Source: JANNUT01 sp046331425 (GTDB lineage: Bacteria; Acidobacteriota; Polarisedimenticolia; J045). Taken from it: DNA of 64,000 nucleotides. Under the pieces are notes generated by a model. The model saw only the letters and a list, made by a program, of their open reading frames with translations. It was not told the DNA's origin and searched no databases. Position 1 is the stretch's first letter; every line of letters starts with the position of its first letter. The stretch lies in contig JAXLQU010000020.1 of NCBI GenBank assembly GCA_046331425.1, positions 1 to 64,000 of the forward strand, written 5' to 3'. Both the position numbers and the translations under genes were made by a program. Of the stretch, positions 1-8,936 are shown piece by piece.

Positions 1-799
1 TGGCCAGCAGCGCATGCACGGCGGCAATCACCAACAGCGCGGCCGTGAGCCCGATGTGCGCAAACAACCACAGTCGCAACGTGCCTTGCAGTGCATAGTG
101 AAAGTCCAGATCGTCCTTGCGCTCGATCAGCGATACGAGTTCATCACAGGCGGTGCGCTCTTGCGGCTCGAAATATTGGTGCTGCGCGGAGAGCTCGCGA
201 AGCAGGGTGCGTCGCGGCAACGCACTGCCGCACAGATGCGCAACCGCGTGGCGTGGCTGGGCGAGGAACGAGGCCAAATGCTCGGCGTGAAACTGCGCAA
301 GCGTGGTCGCCGAGGTCGACTCCATGACGCCGCGCACCACGTGGTGAGCGCTCTCGGCCAGTTCACGTCGCTGCGATGGAATCTGCTGCCACAATGTCTC
401 GCCGCCGCGCTGACGCAGGCGCTCGGCAAACCAGCGCGAGAGCGCCAGACCCAAGACGCCCCCCAACGCGGTGAGCAGGAACAACCACCACAGCACGATT
501 TGAACGGCGCCGTGGGGCCAGTGCCGCCCCGCGTGTGCTGCAAAAATCCCTAGCGACACGATTCCCAAATAGGCATGAACGTGCAGCCAGAGTCGCCCGC
601 GGCCGAGCGGTAGCGCGGCGAGCTTCTTGCGCAGATTCAACAGCGTCAGCGCGACACACACCGCCAACAGGGTCCAGCCTGTGGTGCGCGCCGTCGGCCG
701 AAGGGCCTGCTGCTGCATCGATTGCCAGATCCACAGCGCTGCGATGCACAACAGCGACAGCGCGAGCGACACAGCGCGAGCCAGTGATGCGGCGCTCAT
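1..799 (-). CDS. membrane cytochrome b-type protein (C-terminal end beyond window)
   Basis: This gene is open at the left edge, so only the first 266 residues are visible. Its ATG overlaps the stop of the Fe-S gene by four bases (ATGA), so the two are translationally coupled. The protein has four or more hydrophobic helices (about residues 7-25, 37-50, 62-80, 88-106) and another near the cut end. Several histidines lie in or beside helices: an H-x-H in 'LHVHAYLG', two in 'FAAHAGRHW', and an H-x(12)-H pair in the last visible helix. This resembles haem-b ligation in cytochrome b561 or ferric-reductase-like subunits. The likely role, inferred, is a quinone-facing membrane anchor that exchanges electrons with the soluble Fe-S and cytochrome partners of the operon. 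The exact family cannot be settled from the part present. Confidence 0.6.
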   Translation of the reverse strand, partial: MSAASLARAVSLALSLLCIAALWIWQSMQQQALRPTARTTGWTLLAVCVALTLLNLRKKLAALPLGRGRLWLHVHAYLGIVSLGIFAAHAGRHWPHGAVQIVLWWLFLLTALGGVLGLALSRWFAERLRQRGGETLWQQIPSQRRELAESAHHVVRGVMESTSATTLAQFHAEHLASFLAQPRHAVAHLCGSALPRRTLLRELSAQHQYFEPQERTACDELVSLIERKDDLDFHYALQGTLRLWLFAHIGLTAALLVIAAVHALLA

Positions 800-2466
800 C
801 GCCGATTCATCCAGGCGGTCAACGTGGGCAGGTCGCCCATATCGACGCGACGCAGCGCATCGTGAGGGCAGGCGCGCTGACAGGCCGGCCCGCCGAGTTG
901 CTCTTGGCACAAGTCGCATTTGGTCGCTTTGAGAATCGGTTGCCCCGTGGCGGCGTCGGCCAGCGGTGTGCCGCGTGGGGTGCGCACTTCAACCATCCGG
1001 ATTGCTTCGTAGGGGCAACTGTTGGCGCAGGTGCTGCAGCCGATGCAGGTGGCATCGTTGATCACGACCTGTCCGCCGATGGCGGTGCGATGGATCGCGC
1101 CGGTGGGACAACCGATCATGCAGACCGGATCGACGCAGTGCATGCAGGCATTGGCCACCATGAACCGCTCGCCGAGCACCGGTCCATCGCGTAGAAAACG
1201 CGGATTGCCATCGTGCGTCTGCGAGCACGCGCGCACGCAGTCGTCGCAACGCGTGCAGACCGACAGGTCGATCACCATCGTGGCGGTGCCGTTGACGAAG
1301 CGGCGATCGACCAGCTCGTCGAGCACGCCGGATGGAAGTCCTGATGGGGCGACCGATGGCGCGATCGACTTGCTGACGCGTGATCGCACCAGCGTCGGCA
1401 CGACCAAAGCCTCGATGATTGCAGTCGGGATGCGCAGCAAATCGACGTATCCCAAGGCGCGCAACGAGGCGCGCAACGGTGCGGCCGTGCCGGTATCAGC
1501 ACCGGCGAGCAGCTCTTCGAGGCCGAAAACTCGCCCCTTGCCGAGGTATCCGATGGTTCGCTCGCCTGCTCCATGGCGCTGCGAGAGCCGCGCGAAGCCG
1601 GCCCGCACGAGGATTACGCCGTTCGGATAATGCCCTTCTTCGGCAATCAGCGGTTCGTCGACGTCGCCGCGCTTTTGTTTGAACGATCCATACCAGTCGA
1701 ACGAGCCGAAAGACTCGAAGCTGGTCGCATCGGCAACCTTTTGCAGCGCGTCGCTACTCAGGCCCGACAGAAGCGGCGTCTCGCCCAACTGCACCTTCAA
1801 GCTGCGCTCGCGATAGCGGCGGTCGATAAACTCCTTCAGCGCGGGAGCGTGCTTACGAATGTCACGAAGCCCCTGCCAGCGGATCTCGAGCAGCAGCGCG
1901 TCGCTGTCCGCGAAGACGGTGGCGGTGCGTGGCGTGCGCCCCAACGCCGCCAACTCACCGAACATCTCGCCCGACTCCAAGCGCACCGTGCGATGGCGAT
2001 CGAGCACGCCAGGCACGTCCTGCAGAAAAACGCGAGCGTCGCCTGCGTCGCTCTCGCGACGACCGAGCCCGGCAGCGTCGCGGTAGCGCGAGAGATCCCG
2101 CGCTTCGGGTTCGCGCGCGTTGGACCACAGTTGCGCGATCACTCCCCACAACGATTTCTTCGGCGCTTCACGCCGGCCGAGCAAGGCAGGGGGAAGATCG
2201 TCGAGCGCCACCCGCACGGCGCCCTCCAGAACAAAGAACGCCGAGCTGCCGTAGTCCCCTTCCCGAACAATCAAATCTCCCGGGCGGCAACGCACCAGCC
2301 TGGCGTCGTTGAGCAGAATCCCGAGCAGTGGGGTGGCGGCCGGAAATCGTGTCGCATCCAAACCGGCGAACGGCTCGCGCGACAGAAGCCAAGCGACATC
2401 TTCGTCGCGCATGGCGGCGGAGAACGGAACATCCCAACGTTGCGGTCGCTCGATGGCTGTCGTCAT
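796..2466 (-). CDS. double cyclic-nucleotide-binding / four-cluster ferredoxin protein
   Basis: This 556-residue soluble protein has no signal peptide. Two CNB-fold (Crp-like) domains come first: roughly residues 40-210, with 'RPGDLIVREGDYGSSAF' and 'GEMFGELAAL', and roughly 225-340, with 'IAEEGHYPNGVILV'. The C-terminal 180 residues form a DmsB/NrfC-type polyferredoxin with four cysteine groups (CTRCDDC-x3-C, CMHC-x4-C-x3-C, CIGCSTC-x3-C and CDLC-x8-C-x3-C), enough for four 4Fe-4S clusters. The architecture suggests electron transfer gated by, or docked through, a CNB domain. Ligand binding is not certain, because the second CNB domain is degenerate. It lies between the tetrahaem cytochrome gene (81-nt gap) and the membrane cytochrome b gene (4-nt overlap). 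The domain calls are firm and the redox partners are inferred. Confidence 0.85.
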   Translation of the reverse strand: MTTAIERPQRWDVPFSAAMRDEDVAWLLSREPFAGLDATRFPAATPLLGILLNDARLVRCRPGDLIVREGDYGSSAFFVLEGAVRVALDDLPPALLGRREAPKKSLWGVIAQLWSNAREPEARDLSRYRDAAGLGRRESDAGDARVFLQDVPGVLDRHRTVRLESGEMFGELAALGRTPRTATVFADSDALLLEIRWQGLRDIRKHAPALKEFIDRRYRERSLKVQLGETPLLSGLSSDALQKVADATSFESFGSFDWYGSFKQKRGDVDEPLIAEEGHYPNGVILVRAGFARLSQRHGAGERTIGYLGKGRVFGLEELLAGADTGTAAPLRASLRALGYVDLLRIPTAIIEALVVPTLVRSRVSKSIAPSVAPSGLPSGVLDELVDRRFVNGTATMVIDLSVCTRCDDCVRACSQTHDGNPRFLRDGPVLGERFMVANACMHCVDPVCMIGCPTGAIHRTAIGGQVVINDATCIGCSTCANSCPYEAIRMVEVRTPRGTPLADAATGQPILKATKCDLCQEQLGGPACQRACPHDALRRVDMGDLPTLTAWMNRR

Positions 2467-2547
2467 AAAAAAACTATCGATCTCGTAGAAACACGAACGG
2501 AGGTGAGCACTGACTCACCCCCGTCGTGATCGATCGAAATCGAAGGC

Positions 2548-3525
2548 TCAGGGGGCTGTGCCTTTGGGCGTGGTCGGAATCAAACCATCGATCGCGGCCC
2601 AACCCTTGCCATCGTTGGCGGCAACCTTGGCAGCCAAGGGTGCAATCTGATCGGCGATACCCGCCGCCTTGTCGGGCGAGACTCCGGCCAACTTGCCGAG
2701 CGCCTCGGCAACCTCCGGAATCGGCTGCTTGGCGTTGATGTCGGTGAGTGCCTGCTTCGCCGCCTTGGTGCGTGCTGCAAACGATGTGGCGAACGCCCCG
2801 GCCGCATCGGTGATCTTGGCCAAGCCACGCAAGCCTGCTTCGAGGTCCTTGAGTTTTCCAACGACGTACTTCACGCGGCGCCGCTCGGGGGTGGCGGCCG
2901 CATTCGTTTGGCCTTTGCTGACAAGGTAGTTATGACGCACTTCGCCTTCGGACCAACTCACCAGCTCGAAGTCGGAGCCGGCCTTGTGACCGCCCACATT
3001 GACCAACTTCTCGTTGGGCACGCTGTGGCACGAGAAGCAGTTGCCGGCGACGAGGTCGATGCGTCCGGGGCGAATCATTCCAGCCGCTTCGGCCTTCTTC
3101 CAACGTTCCGCGCGATGCTCGGCCGACTCTTGATCCTTGGTGACCTTCTCGCCGCCGAAGTCGTTGTGCACCTTGACCCAGTCGGCCGCAGCGCCGTGGC
3201 ACGACTCGCACGAGACGCCGCTGAGTGGCGTGGCCTTGCCTTCCTTGGTTTGCGCTGTGGTGTGACAGTCGATGCAGAAGCCATCGCGCCGGAAGGTGCG
3301 GCCGAGTTCGAGCTTGTCGGCCACCTCTTGCCCTTCGCGCAACGCGTCGAGCGACTTGTTGTGATGCGTGTTGAGCCAGCCTGCGTGCTCGGCGGTGTGA
3401 CACTCCTTGCACGCGTCCGAACCGACGATCTTGTCCGGGTTGTTTGCGGCAAGCGCGGCGATGCCGGTCGCAAGCGTTGCCGTGACGATCGTAAGGGTGA
3501 AGCGTGCCTTCCGTGGGTGATGCAT
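2548..3525 (-). CDS. tetrahaem cytochrome c (cytochrome c554-like)
   Basis: This is a 325-residue exported protein with a signal peptide at residues 1-27 (cleavage near 'ALAANN'). Four CXXCH sites bind haem c: CKECH 39-43, CIDCH 84-88, CESCH 106-110 and CFSCH 163-167. Other histidines, such as the HH at 54-55, may be distal ligands. Spacing and the 'GSDACKECH' start resemble the cytochrome c554 / multihaem family. The last 140 residues have no haem site and look helical, with many Ala and Lys. The gene sits 14 nt downstream of the flavin reductase gene, so it probably carries electrons in the periplasm for the same chain. The substrate is unknown. Confidence 0.85.
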   Translation of the reverse strand: MHHPRKARFTLTIVTATLATGIAALAANNPDKIVGSDACKECHTAEHAGWLNTHHNKSLDALREGQEVADKLELGRTFRRDGFCIDCHTTAQTKEGKATPLSGVSCESCHGAAADWVKVHNDFGGEKVTKDQESAEHRAERWKKAEAAGMIRPGRIDLVAGNCFSCHSVPNEKLVNVGGHKAGSDFELVSWSEGEVRHNYLVSKGQTNAAATPERRRVKYVVGKLKDLEAGLRGLAKITDAAGAFATSFAARTKAAKQALTDINAKQPIPEVAEALGKLAGVSPDKAAGIADQIAPLAAKVAANDGKGWAAIDGLIPTTPKGTAP

Positions 3526-3539
3526 CTGCTGTTCTCCTC

Positions 3540-4787
3540 TCAGGCTTCGAGTACGACCGCACCTTTGGGCTTGGCCACGCAGGCGAGGCAGGTGCCAGGG
3601 TCGGTCGGATATCCGGGCGATGTGGTGTAGCTCACCTCGCCGCTACGAATCGCGACGAGGCAGGTACCGCAGTTTCCGGCGCGACAGCCGGAGTCGATCG
3701 AGATGCCATTCTGTTCGGCGAGATCCAAGAGTGAGCCGGTGGCAGGAGTCCAAGCGGCACTCTTGCTGCTGCGATGGAACGTGACGCTGATGCCAGAGCC
3801 CTGGGCTTCGGGCCCCGTCGTCGCGGCAACGGCGGGGGCTGCGCGTTTGACGCTGGCTGGGCCGAATGCTTCGAAGTGCACGTGCTGATCCGGCACGCCC
3901 CACGCAGCCAACCCTTCGGTGAGCGATTGCATCATTGGCGGCGGGCCGCAGATGTAGAACTGGTAGTTGTTGGAAGGGAGCGTTTTCTCGAGAACGTCGA
4001 CGCCTACGCGGGAGTGATGCTCGTGCACCGGACCGTTACCTTGCGTCGGTTGATGGTCGCTGAAGCACAGATGAATCGAGAGCCACTCGTGCTCGCGAGC
4101 GAGCGCTTCGAGGTGTGCGCGCTGCAACGCTTCGTCCGGTTGACGCATGCCGTAGAACAGCCAGGTCTCGCGACGCGCCCCTTGCTTGACGAGCGCATTG
4201 ACCATGGCTAGCAGTGGTGTGATACCAACACCACCCGCCAGCAGCACGACGGGATCGCGCGCATCGAGGTCGAGGAAGAAATGTCCCGATGGCGCACGCA
4301 CATCGACGAGTGCGCCATCCTTGATTTGGTCGTGTACGAAGTTGCTGACCAGGCCGCTGGGCAAGACACGCTTGATCGACACTCGATAGCGGTTGGCGTC
4401 GTGTGCATCGGAGAGTGAGTAGCAACGCACCACCGGTTTGTCGGCGCCGGGCACGCGAAACTGGAAGGTCAAGTACTGGCCAGGTTTGAACGGCGGCAGC
4501 GGTTTGCGATCATGCGGTTGGAGATAGAGCGAGCAGATGCCGCCCGATTCGTCGACGCGCTGCGCAACCTCGAAGACGCGCCAGCCGGCCCAGGCGGCCG
4601 GCGTTTCAGCGGCCGCTCGGGCGCGGGCTCTGGCCGCCTCGATTTCGCCTATTAATAAGGTCTGTTTGAGGGCCTCGACCCGGCCGGCCCGGCGAGCACG
4701 CACGGCGGCGCCGGCCGCAGCCCCCAATCCTTGGAGCAGCACGACCCCCGCAAGGCCTAACCCCAAGTACCAGACGAGTTCAGTCAC
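3540..4787 (-). CDS. membrane-anchored ferredoxin-NAD(P)H reductase with C-terminal 2Fe-2S domain
   Basis: I place the start at the GTG at 4787, giving 415 residues. It opens directly with a hydrophobic anchor (about residues 4-30). The frame stays open further upstream, but that extra stretch is Arg/Pro/Gly-rich and not protein-like. A flavin-binding FNR barrel follows (R-C-Y-S at 121-124, 'GHFFLDL' further on). Next is an NAD(P)-binding domain with 'GGVGITPLLAM' and 'YICGPPPMM'. The C-terminus is a plant-type 2Fe-2S ferredoxin domain with C368, C373, C376 and a final cysteine near 400-403. The enzyme should pass electrons from NAD(P)H through flavin to 2Fe-2S. It is first in a four-gene minus-strand operon with the tetrahaem cytochrome, Fe-S and cytochrome b genes. 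Confidence 0.85.
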   Translation of the reverse strand: MTELVWYLGLGLAGVVLLQGLGAAAGAAVRARRAGRVEALKQTLLIGEIEAARARARAAAETPAAWAGWRVFEVAQRVDESGGICSLYLQPHDRKPLPPFKPGQYLTFQFRVPGADKPVVRCYSLSDAHDANRYRVSIKRVLPSGLVSNFVHDQIKDGALVDVRAPSGHFFLDLDARDPVVLLAGGVGITPLLAMVNALVKQGARRETWLFYGMRQPDEALQRAHLEALAREHEWLSIHLCFSDHQPTQGNGPVHEHHSRVGVDVLEKTLPSNNYQFYICGPPPMMQSLTEGLAAWGVPDQHVHFEAFGPASVKRAAPAVAATTGPEAQGSGISVTFHRSSKSAAWTPATGSLLDLAEQNGISIDSGCRAGNCGTCLVAIRSGEVSYTTSPGYPTDPGTCLACVAKPKGAVVLEA

Positions 4788-4983
4788 GTCCGAATGATGC
4801 CACCGAAGTTCGAGTTTCGAGCCCAAGGCCGGGGCACTCGCGCCGAAACCGCCGCCCCGAGCCGCTTTCGGCCCGATGAGGAATCTCGGCCCGTGCCGGC
4901 GCCGGGCAAGTCGCGGAACAAACCACGGCACGAGCCACGAAGGTGCACGGTGGATCGAGCGTCGCGCAAACTTCGCAGCACAC

Positions 4984-6999
4984 TCATCTCACGCTGTTCT
5001 GATGGCGCTCGCGCCGATCACCCCTCCGATCGACACATCGCTCATTGCGATACCAAACACCGTCATCAACGGGCCCCACGCGCCACGCACGCTGCAACGG
5101 CGTGCCGCCAGTAACACGCAGATACCCGCCGTGCTCGCCGTGTCGATGATGCGTCGGACACAACGCATCGCCGTTTGTGTGATCGTCGCTTCCACCGCGC
5201 GATCGATAGTGGCGATGATGCCATTCCACGCGTCGCGAGGAACATCCAGGCGCTTCGCAGCGATGCCCCGAGCGCACGAACACCTCCGAGCGCGAAGCCG
5301 AGCGCGCTGGTGCGATATCGTGGCTCACACAAAACTCTTCGAGCAACGCGAGCAAGCCAACCCACGCCGGAAGGCAACGTGACGCTGCGGAGAATGTCCG
5401 GGCAACACGCCATGCTGCAGCGCACGTATCGGTAGCAGGCTGTGATTCTTCGTTGGCACTCGCCGCAGCATCGAGTGAGCGGCAGCGCGCCTCGACACAC
5501 GCCGACAAGTCGTTGGCCAAATCAACCGGCAAGCGCAGTCGGAGCACGCTCCCGACCGGGGGCGGCGAGGCTGCTTCATCGCACGCTGCGTTTCCGGCGC
5601 GCCGCACCGCAGCGACGGTGTCCCCCGGTGCACAACGCAGCGATGCGTACCATGCCTGATCGCTCATGGGCGCCGGCGCTTCGCAACGGCCCTCGATCGC
5701 GCTCGCCCACAACAGCGCGCGCTTCTCGTCGCGCAGTCGCTTCACCGTGCACTGCTTCAGATGCGCAACCCATTCAGCTTCTCGCGCAGCACTGACATAT
5801 CCCGGTCCCAGAATCTGAATCGCAAGCAGCCCCTTCTCGAGGCCAATCGCACCGGTTACGTACGCGCGCTGCAGCAACGGGCGCTTGCGCAGCGAGCGCG
5901 CCACGCGCACGCGATTCTCGATGGTGGTCCGGCCCTGACCCAATCGATTCTCACCGTAGGCGCCGATGCTCTCGAACCCCAACTCTCGCAAGACACCTTG
6001 ACCGCTCATCTCGACCAGCAATGCCGCGAGGTTTCGTTCGATCAGGTCAGCCGCTGCAGACAGAACATCCAACTGATGAAGCACCTCGCGATCGGGACCC
6101 ACACCCGCTCGAACCGTCATCTCGTCGAGCGTCGCCAACATCTCGCGCGCCACCGACAGCGCGGGAAGTTCCGGCCTCGGGCGGTCGTCGAGGTTCTGTT
6201 CGGCCAAGTCCGTCGGGCTGAACATCGGTTGGAGAACGTCCGGGGGATAACCGCTCGCATACTCCTCCGCGACCAGCGCCTCGACAAACGACGTCACCGT
6301 TGCATCGCCGCCTTCCAGGCGACGATACAGATCGAGCGCACTCTCGAACGCCGCATGCACTGCCAGCGGTGCCGGGATCGACCATGAAACACGTGCTACC
6401 TCACCGACCTCGGCGATTGGCAGAGCACCGTGCTGAGCGTCGACTTGGCTCTCGCATGTCGCCCCCACCGATATTGCTTCGTTGCCCGCGCTACGCGGAG
6501 CCATCGCAGGAAAGTCGCCGGCACAATCGGCGCCGAACTCCAACACCACCGGAGCTCCATCGGCGCGCCCTCGCACGAACCGCTGCAGTGCCGATACCGT
6601 CAACTGGCGAGCACACGAGACCCAGTCCGAGAGCGACTCCTTCGTTGCGACGCGAGCCACCGTAAGCGCCCTGCACAATCCGAGTGGCGCGCCACCATCC
6701 TCACCGGTCGTAGCGCTGCGCAACGCCGGCAACCGCTCGATGGCATGATGCAGTGCTGCATGCTCACGCACCCATCGGCTGTTGCGCTCCAGCCGCTCGC
6801 GCGCCAGATCGTGAAGCGACGAGTACCCCGCGCTGCGCCACAGCTCGCGACTCAGTACTACCGCGCTGACCTTCGCCAACGGCAACAACACGCGTACCGT
6901 TTCGGAGGCAAGCCGACATGCAACCGCGTCGACTTGCAATGCCGCGACCCGATGCGACAGCGATGAACTGTGTGTTGAACGTTGAGTCGTATGCGACAT
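4984..6999 (-). CDS. HNH endonuclease with duplicated helical N-terminal region
   Basis: This 671-residue protein has a C-terminal HNH nuclease: 'CEAPGC', then 'VEWHHRHYRSRGG', then 'LCPTHHRH', which supply the paired cysteines, the catalytic HH and the final His. The N-terminal part appears to hold two related helical modules, around residues 25-120 ('AGYSSLHDLARERL') and 290-400 ('LGFESIGAYGENRL'). This arrangement is known from HNH families abundant in myxobacteria and related lineages. Their biological role is largely unestablished: possibly mobile or defence-linked, possibly a relic of homing. The gene is separated by about 200 nt from the electron-transfer operon and has a 1-kb non-coding upstream region with 24-bp repeats. 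Confidence 0.75.
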   Translation of the reverse strand: MSHTTQRSTHSSSLSHRVAALQVDAVACRLASETVRVLLPLAKVSAVVLSRELWRSAGYSSLHDLARERLERNSRWVREHAALHHAIERLPALRSATTGEDGGAPLGLCRALTVARVATKESLSDWVSCARQLTVSALQRFVRGRADGAPVVLEFGADCAGDFPAMAPRSAGNEAISVGATCESQVDAQHGALPIAEVGEVARVSWSIPAPLAVHAAFESALDLYRRLEGGDATVTSFVEALVAEEYASGYPPDVLQPMFSPTDLAEQNLDDRPRPELPALSVAREMLATLDEMTVRAGVGPDREVLHQLDVLSAAADLIERNLAALLVEMSGQGVLRELGFESIGAYGENRLGQGRTTIENRVRVARSLRKRPLLQRAYVTGAIGLEKGLLAIQILGPGYVSAAREAEWVAHLKQCTVKRLRDEKRALLWASAIEGRCEAPAPMSDQAWYASLRCAPGDTVAAVRRAGNAACDEAASPPPVGSVLRLRLPVDLANDLSACVEARCRSLDAAASANEESQPATDTCAAAWRVARTFSAASRCLPAWVGLLALLEEFCVSHDIAPARSASRSEVFVRSGHRCEAPGCSSRRVEWHHRHYRSRGGSDDHTNGDALCPTHHRHGEHGGYLRVTGGTPLQRAWRVGPVDDGVWYRNERCVDRRGDRRERHQNSVR

Positions 7000-8056
7000 G
7001 CGTCACCCTTGATGTGCAGTGACTGTACGTGATTCGTGTGCGCAGAACAATCGAAAGTGCACGTGGAAAGCAGAAATATTTTGCGCTTGCGAGATGCACT
7101 TCGTCGGCTGTGGAGTTGATCGCACGCGAACACATTCAGCGCCGCGCAGCGTCGCATCGTCACAATGCTTTGCCTCTACGTTGTCACGATGTGCCGCCTC
7201 CGCATTCTCACGATGTTGCAACTCCGCGGTGTCTTCATGCTTCGCCGCCGCATTGCTTCGCCTCCGCATTGCTTTGCCTTCGCGATGCAGTGCGCTCGCG
7301 ATGCAGTGCCTTCACGTCGTCATGCTTCCTCGACACCTCATCGTGACACCGCGGCGCCCTCCCCTCCCCGACCGTCCGCACCCTCTCGTTCTCACGCCCC
7401 TGACTAGCGCGCTGCCTGGCCTCCGCATCGAGCGACGCACCAGCTCTCTTCACAGCATCGCTGCCTCACCGTAACACTCCGCTCCTCGCAAGAGACGCAA
7501 CCTCGTTCCACACGCCATGCGAAACACTGAAGCGCTTCACCTCACGACCCCTCCAAAGCAGCGCCAACAACCGCACACGCCCCTCGCTCCTTCCCTCCCC
7601 GATAAAACCGCAGCACGCTCGACTCGACCCCCTAACCGCGTCTCGTCACTCGTAGCACCGTTCATCTCCACCACGACGCACTACTGACATCAGTCACCGC
7701 GGGCAGCACGCGCCGCTCGCGCAGCGTCGTGCGCACCATCAGCCCTTCGAAAAACTTGACCCGCCGATTGCCAACACCGCCGCTCGCCCCAGCACCAAGA
7801 GCGATCACTCCCACAGCGGTCGGCGCCAACGCCACCGGAAAGACAACCACCATCGATCTCACTGCGACCGCGCCACCCATCGCGATTCCGCCACGAAGGC
7901 GGCCTTTCCCCCACGATCCCCCGTCAGCATCGCGTAAAACGAGGCGCGCCAGCGTGCGACCGCATTGCCCACACCACCGATGCCAGTAGAATCCGTCGCT
8001 CGCTTTACGTTCCGATCAACCACGCACTCTGCGTTGTCCCCACGAAGGAGCCTTGC
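7000..8056. other. 1-kb intergenic region, no convincing gene
   Basis: Open frames here are short, overlap on several strands and have strongly biased compositions (Arg/His/Ser/Pro). I see no domain or signal peptide. The left third carries degenerate 24-bp repeats (separate entry). The rest is pyrimidine-rich on the plus strand. The last bases hold the ribosome binding site of the DUF2911 gene. Confidence 0.5.
7165..7260. repeat. four consecutive degenerate 24-bp repeats
   Basis: Units begin with ATG at 7165, 7189, 7213 and 7237, exactly 24 bases apart. They share the pattern ATGCTTYGCCTCCGCRTTGT followed by CACG or a variant. Related fragments continue to about 7350 with broken spacing, including a further ATGCTTCCTCGACACC unit. 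Read on the minus strand, the block encodes an eight-residue period of the type HRENAEAA / HRDNVEAK. There is no start, stop or flanking domain to make this a gene. Confidence 0.6.
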
Positions 8057-8923
8057 ATGTCCCCTACTCGATGTCCCTCGACCGCCTTTCTTACGACCGC
8101 CGCACTGACCCTCGCGTTTGGCGCCAGCGCCGTCTTTGCGCAGAGCGCTCTCGAAACACCAGCCCCCAGCCCGAAGGCGCGCGCCGAACAACGGGTCGGA
8201 ATCACCGACTTCGCGATCGACTACTCGAGCCCCGGGGTGAAGGGCCGTCCGATCTGGGGCGCACTGGTTCCGTACAACCAACTGTGGCGCACGGGAGCCA
8301 ACTCGGCGACGAAGCTCACGGCTAGCCGCGATTTCAGCTTCGGCGGCAAAGCAGTCCCGGCCGGTTCCTATTCGATCTTCACCATTCCCACCAGCAGCAG
8401 TTGGACGGTGATTCTCAACAGCGATTGGGAGCAGGGCGGCACCGACAGTTACGACGAGAAGAAAGATGTCGCCCGCATTACGGTGACACCGGAGCCGCTA
8501 CCGGCAGCGCGCGAGCGGATGACGTTTCTTTACTCCGACACAACCGACTCGTCGGCCAATCTCGATCTGGAGTGGGAGAAGTTGCGCGTCAGGATTCCGC
8601 TCGCCGTCGATACCAAAGCTCAAGTCATGAAAGGAATCGACTCGTCGCTCAGCGATGCGTGGCGTCCGCACTTCATGGCGGCACGCTATCTGCTCGATAG
8701 CGGCGGCGACCTGAATCAAGCGCTGGCCTACATCAACACTTCGATCGGGATCCAGCCGGGCTGGTGGAACAACTGGATCAAGGCACAGGTGCTCGCCAAG
8801 CTCGGAAAGAAGTCCGAAGCGATCACGGTCGCCCAGCAATCGCAGAACTTGGGTAAGGGGAACGAGACCTACGCGTTCTTCAGCGCTCAAATCGCCAAAG
8901 CGATCGAGGACTGGAAGAAGTAG
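8057..8923 (+). CDS. DUF2911 family exported protein with TPR-like C-terminus
   Basis: This 288-residue protein starts at an ATG with a good AAGGAG six bases upstream. A signal peptide covers residues 1-33 (cleavage after 'AVFAQ'). Residues 45-180 match what I know of DUF2911: 'GVKGRPIWGALVPYNQLWRTGAN' is the hallmark, followed by 'FGGKAVPAGSYSIFTIP'. The C-terminal 100 residues contain helical TPR-like pairs ('AARYLLDSGGDLNQALAYI', 'AKLGKKSEAITVAQQS'). The molecular function of DUF2911 is unknown. It ends only 13 nt before bshC and probably shares its transcript, which hints at a link to thiol or redox homeostasis. Confidence 0.85.
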   Translation: MSPTRCPSTAFLTTAALTLAFGASAVFAQSALETPAPSPKARAEQRVGITDFAIDYSSPGVKGRPIWGALVPYNQLWRTGANSATKLTASRDFSFGGKAVPAGSYSIFTIPTSSSWTVILNSDWEQGGTDSYDEKKDVARITVTPEPLPAARERMTFLYSDTTDSSANLDLEWEKLRVRIPLAVDTKAQVMKGIDSSLSDAWRPHFMAARYLLDSGGDLNQALAYINTSIGIQPGWWNNWIKAQVLAKLGKKSEAITVAQQSQNLGKGNETYAFFSAQIAKAIEDWKK

Positions 8924-8936
8924 GCGAGCCACACGG

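Noticed and set aside
4788..4931. N-terminal extension of the flavin reductase
   Set aside because: The added 48 residues are Arg/Gly/Pro-rich and would bury the membrane anchor. The GTG at 4787 places the anchor at the N-terminus.
7165..7400. CRISPR array in the 24-bp repeats
   Set aside because: Units are contiguous without spacers and too degenerate, and no cas gene is present.
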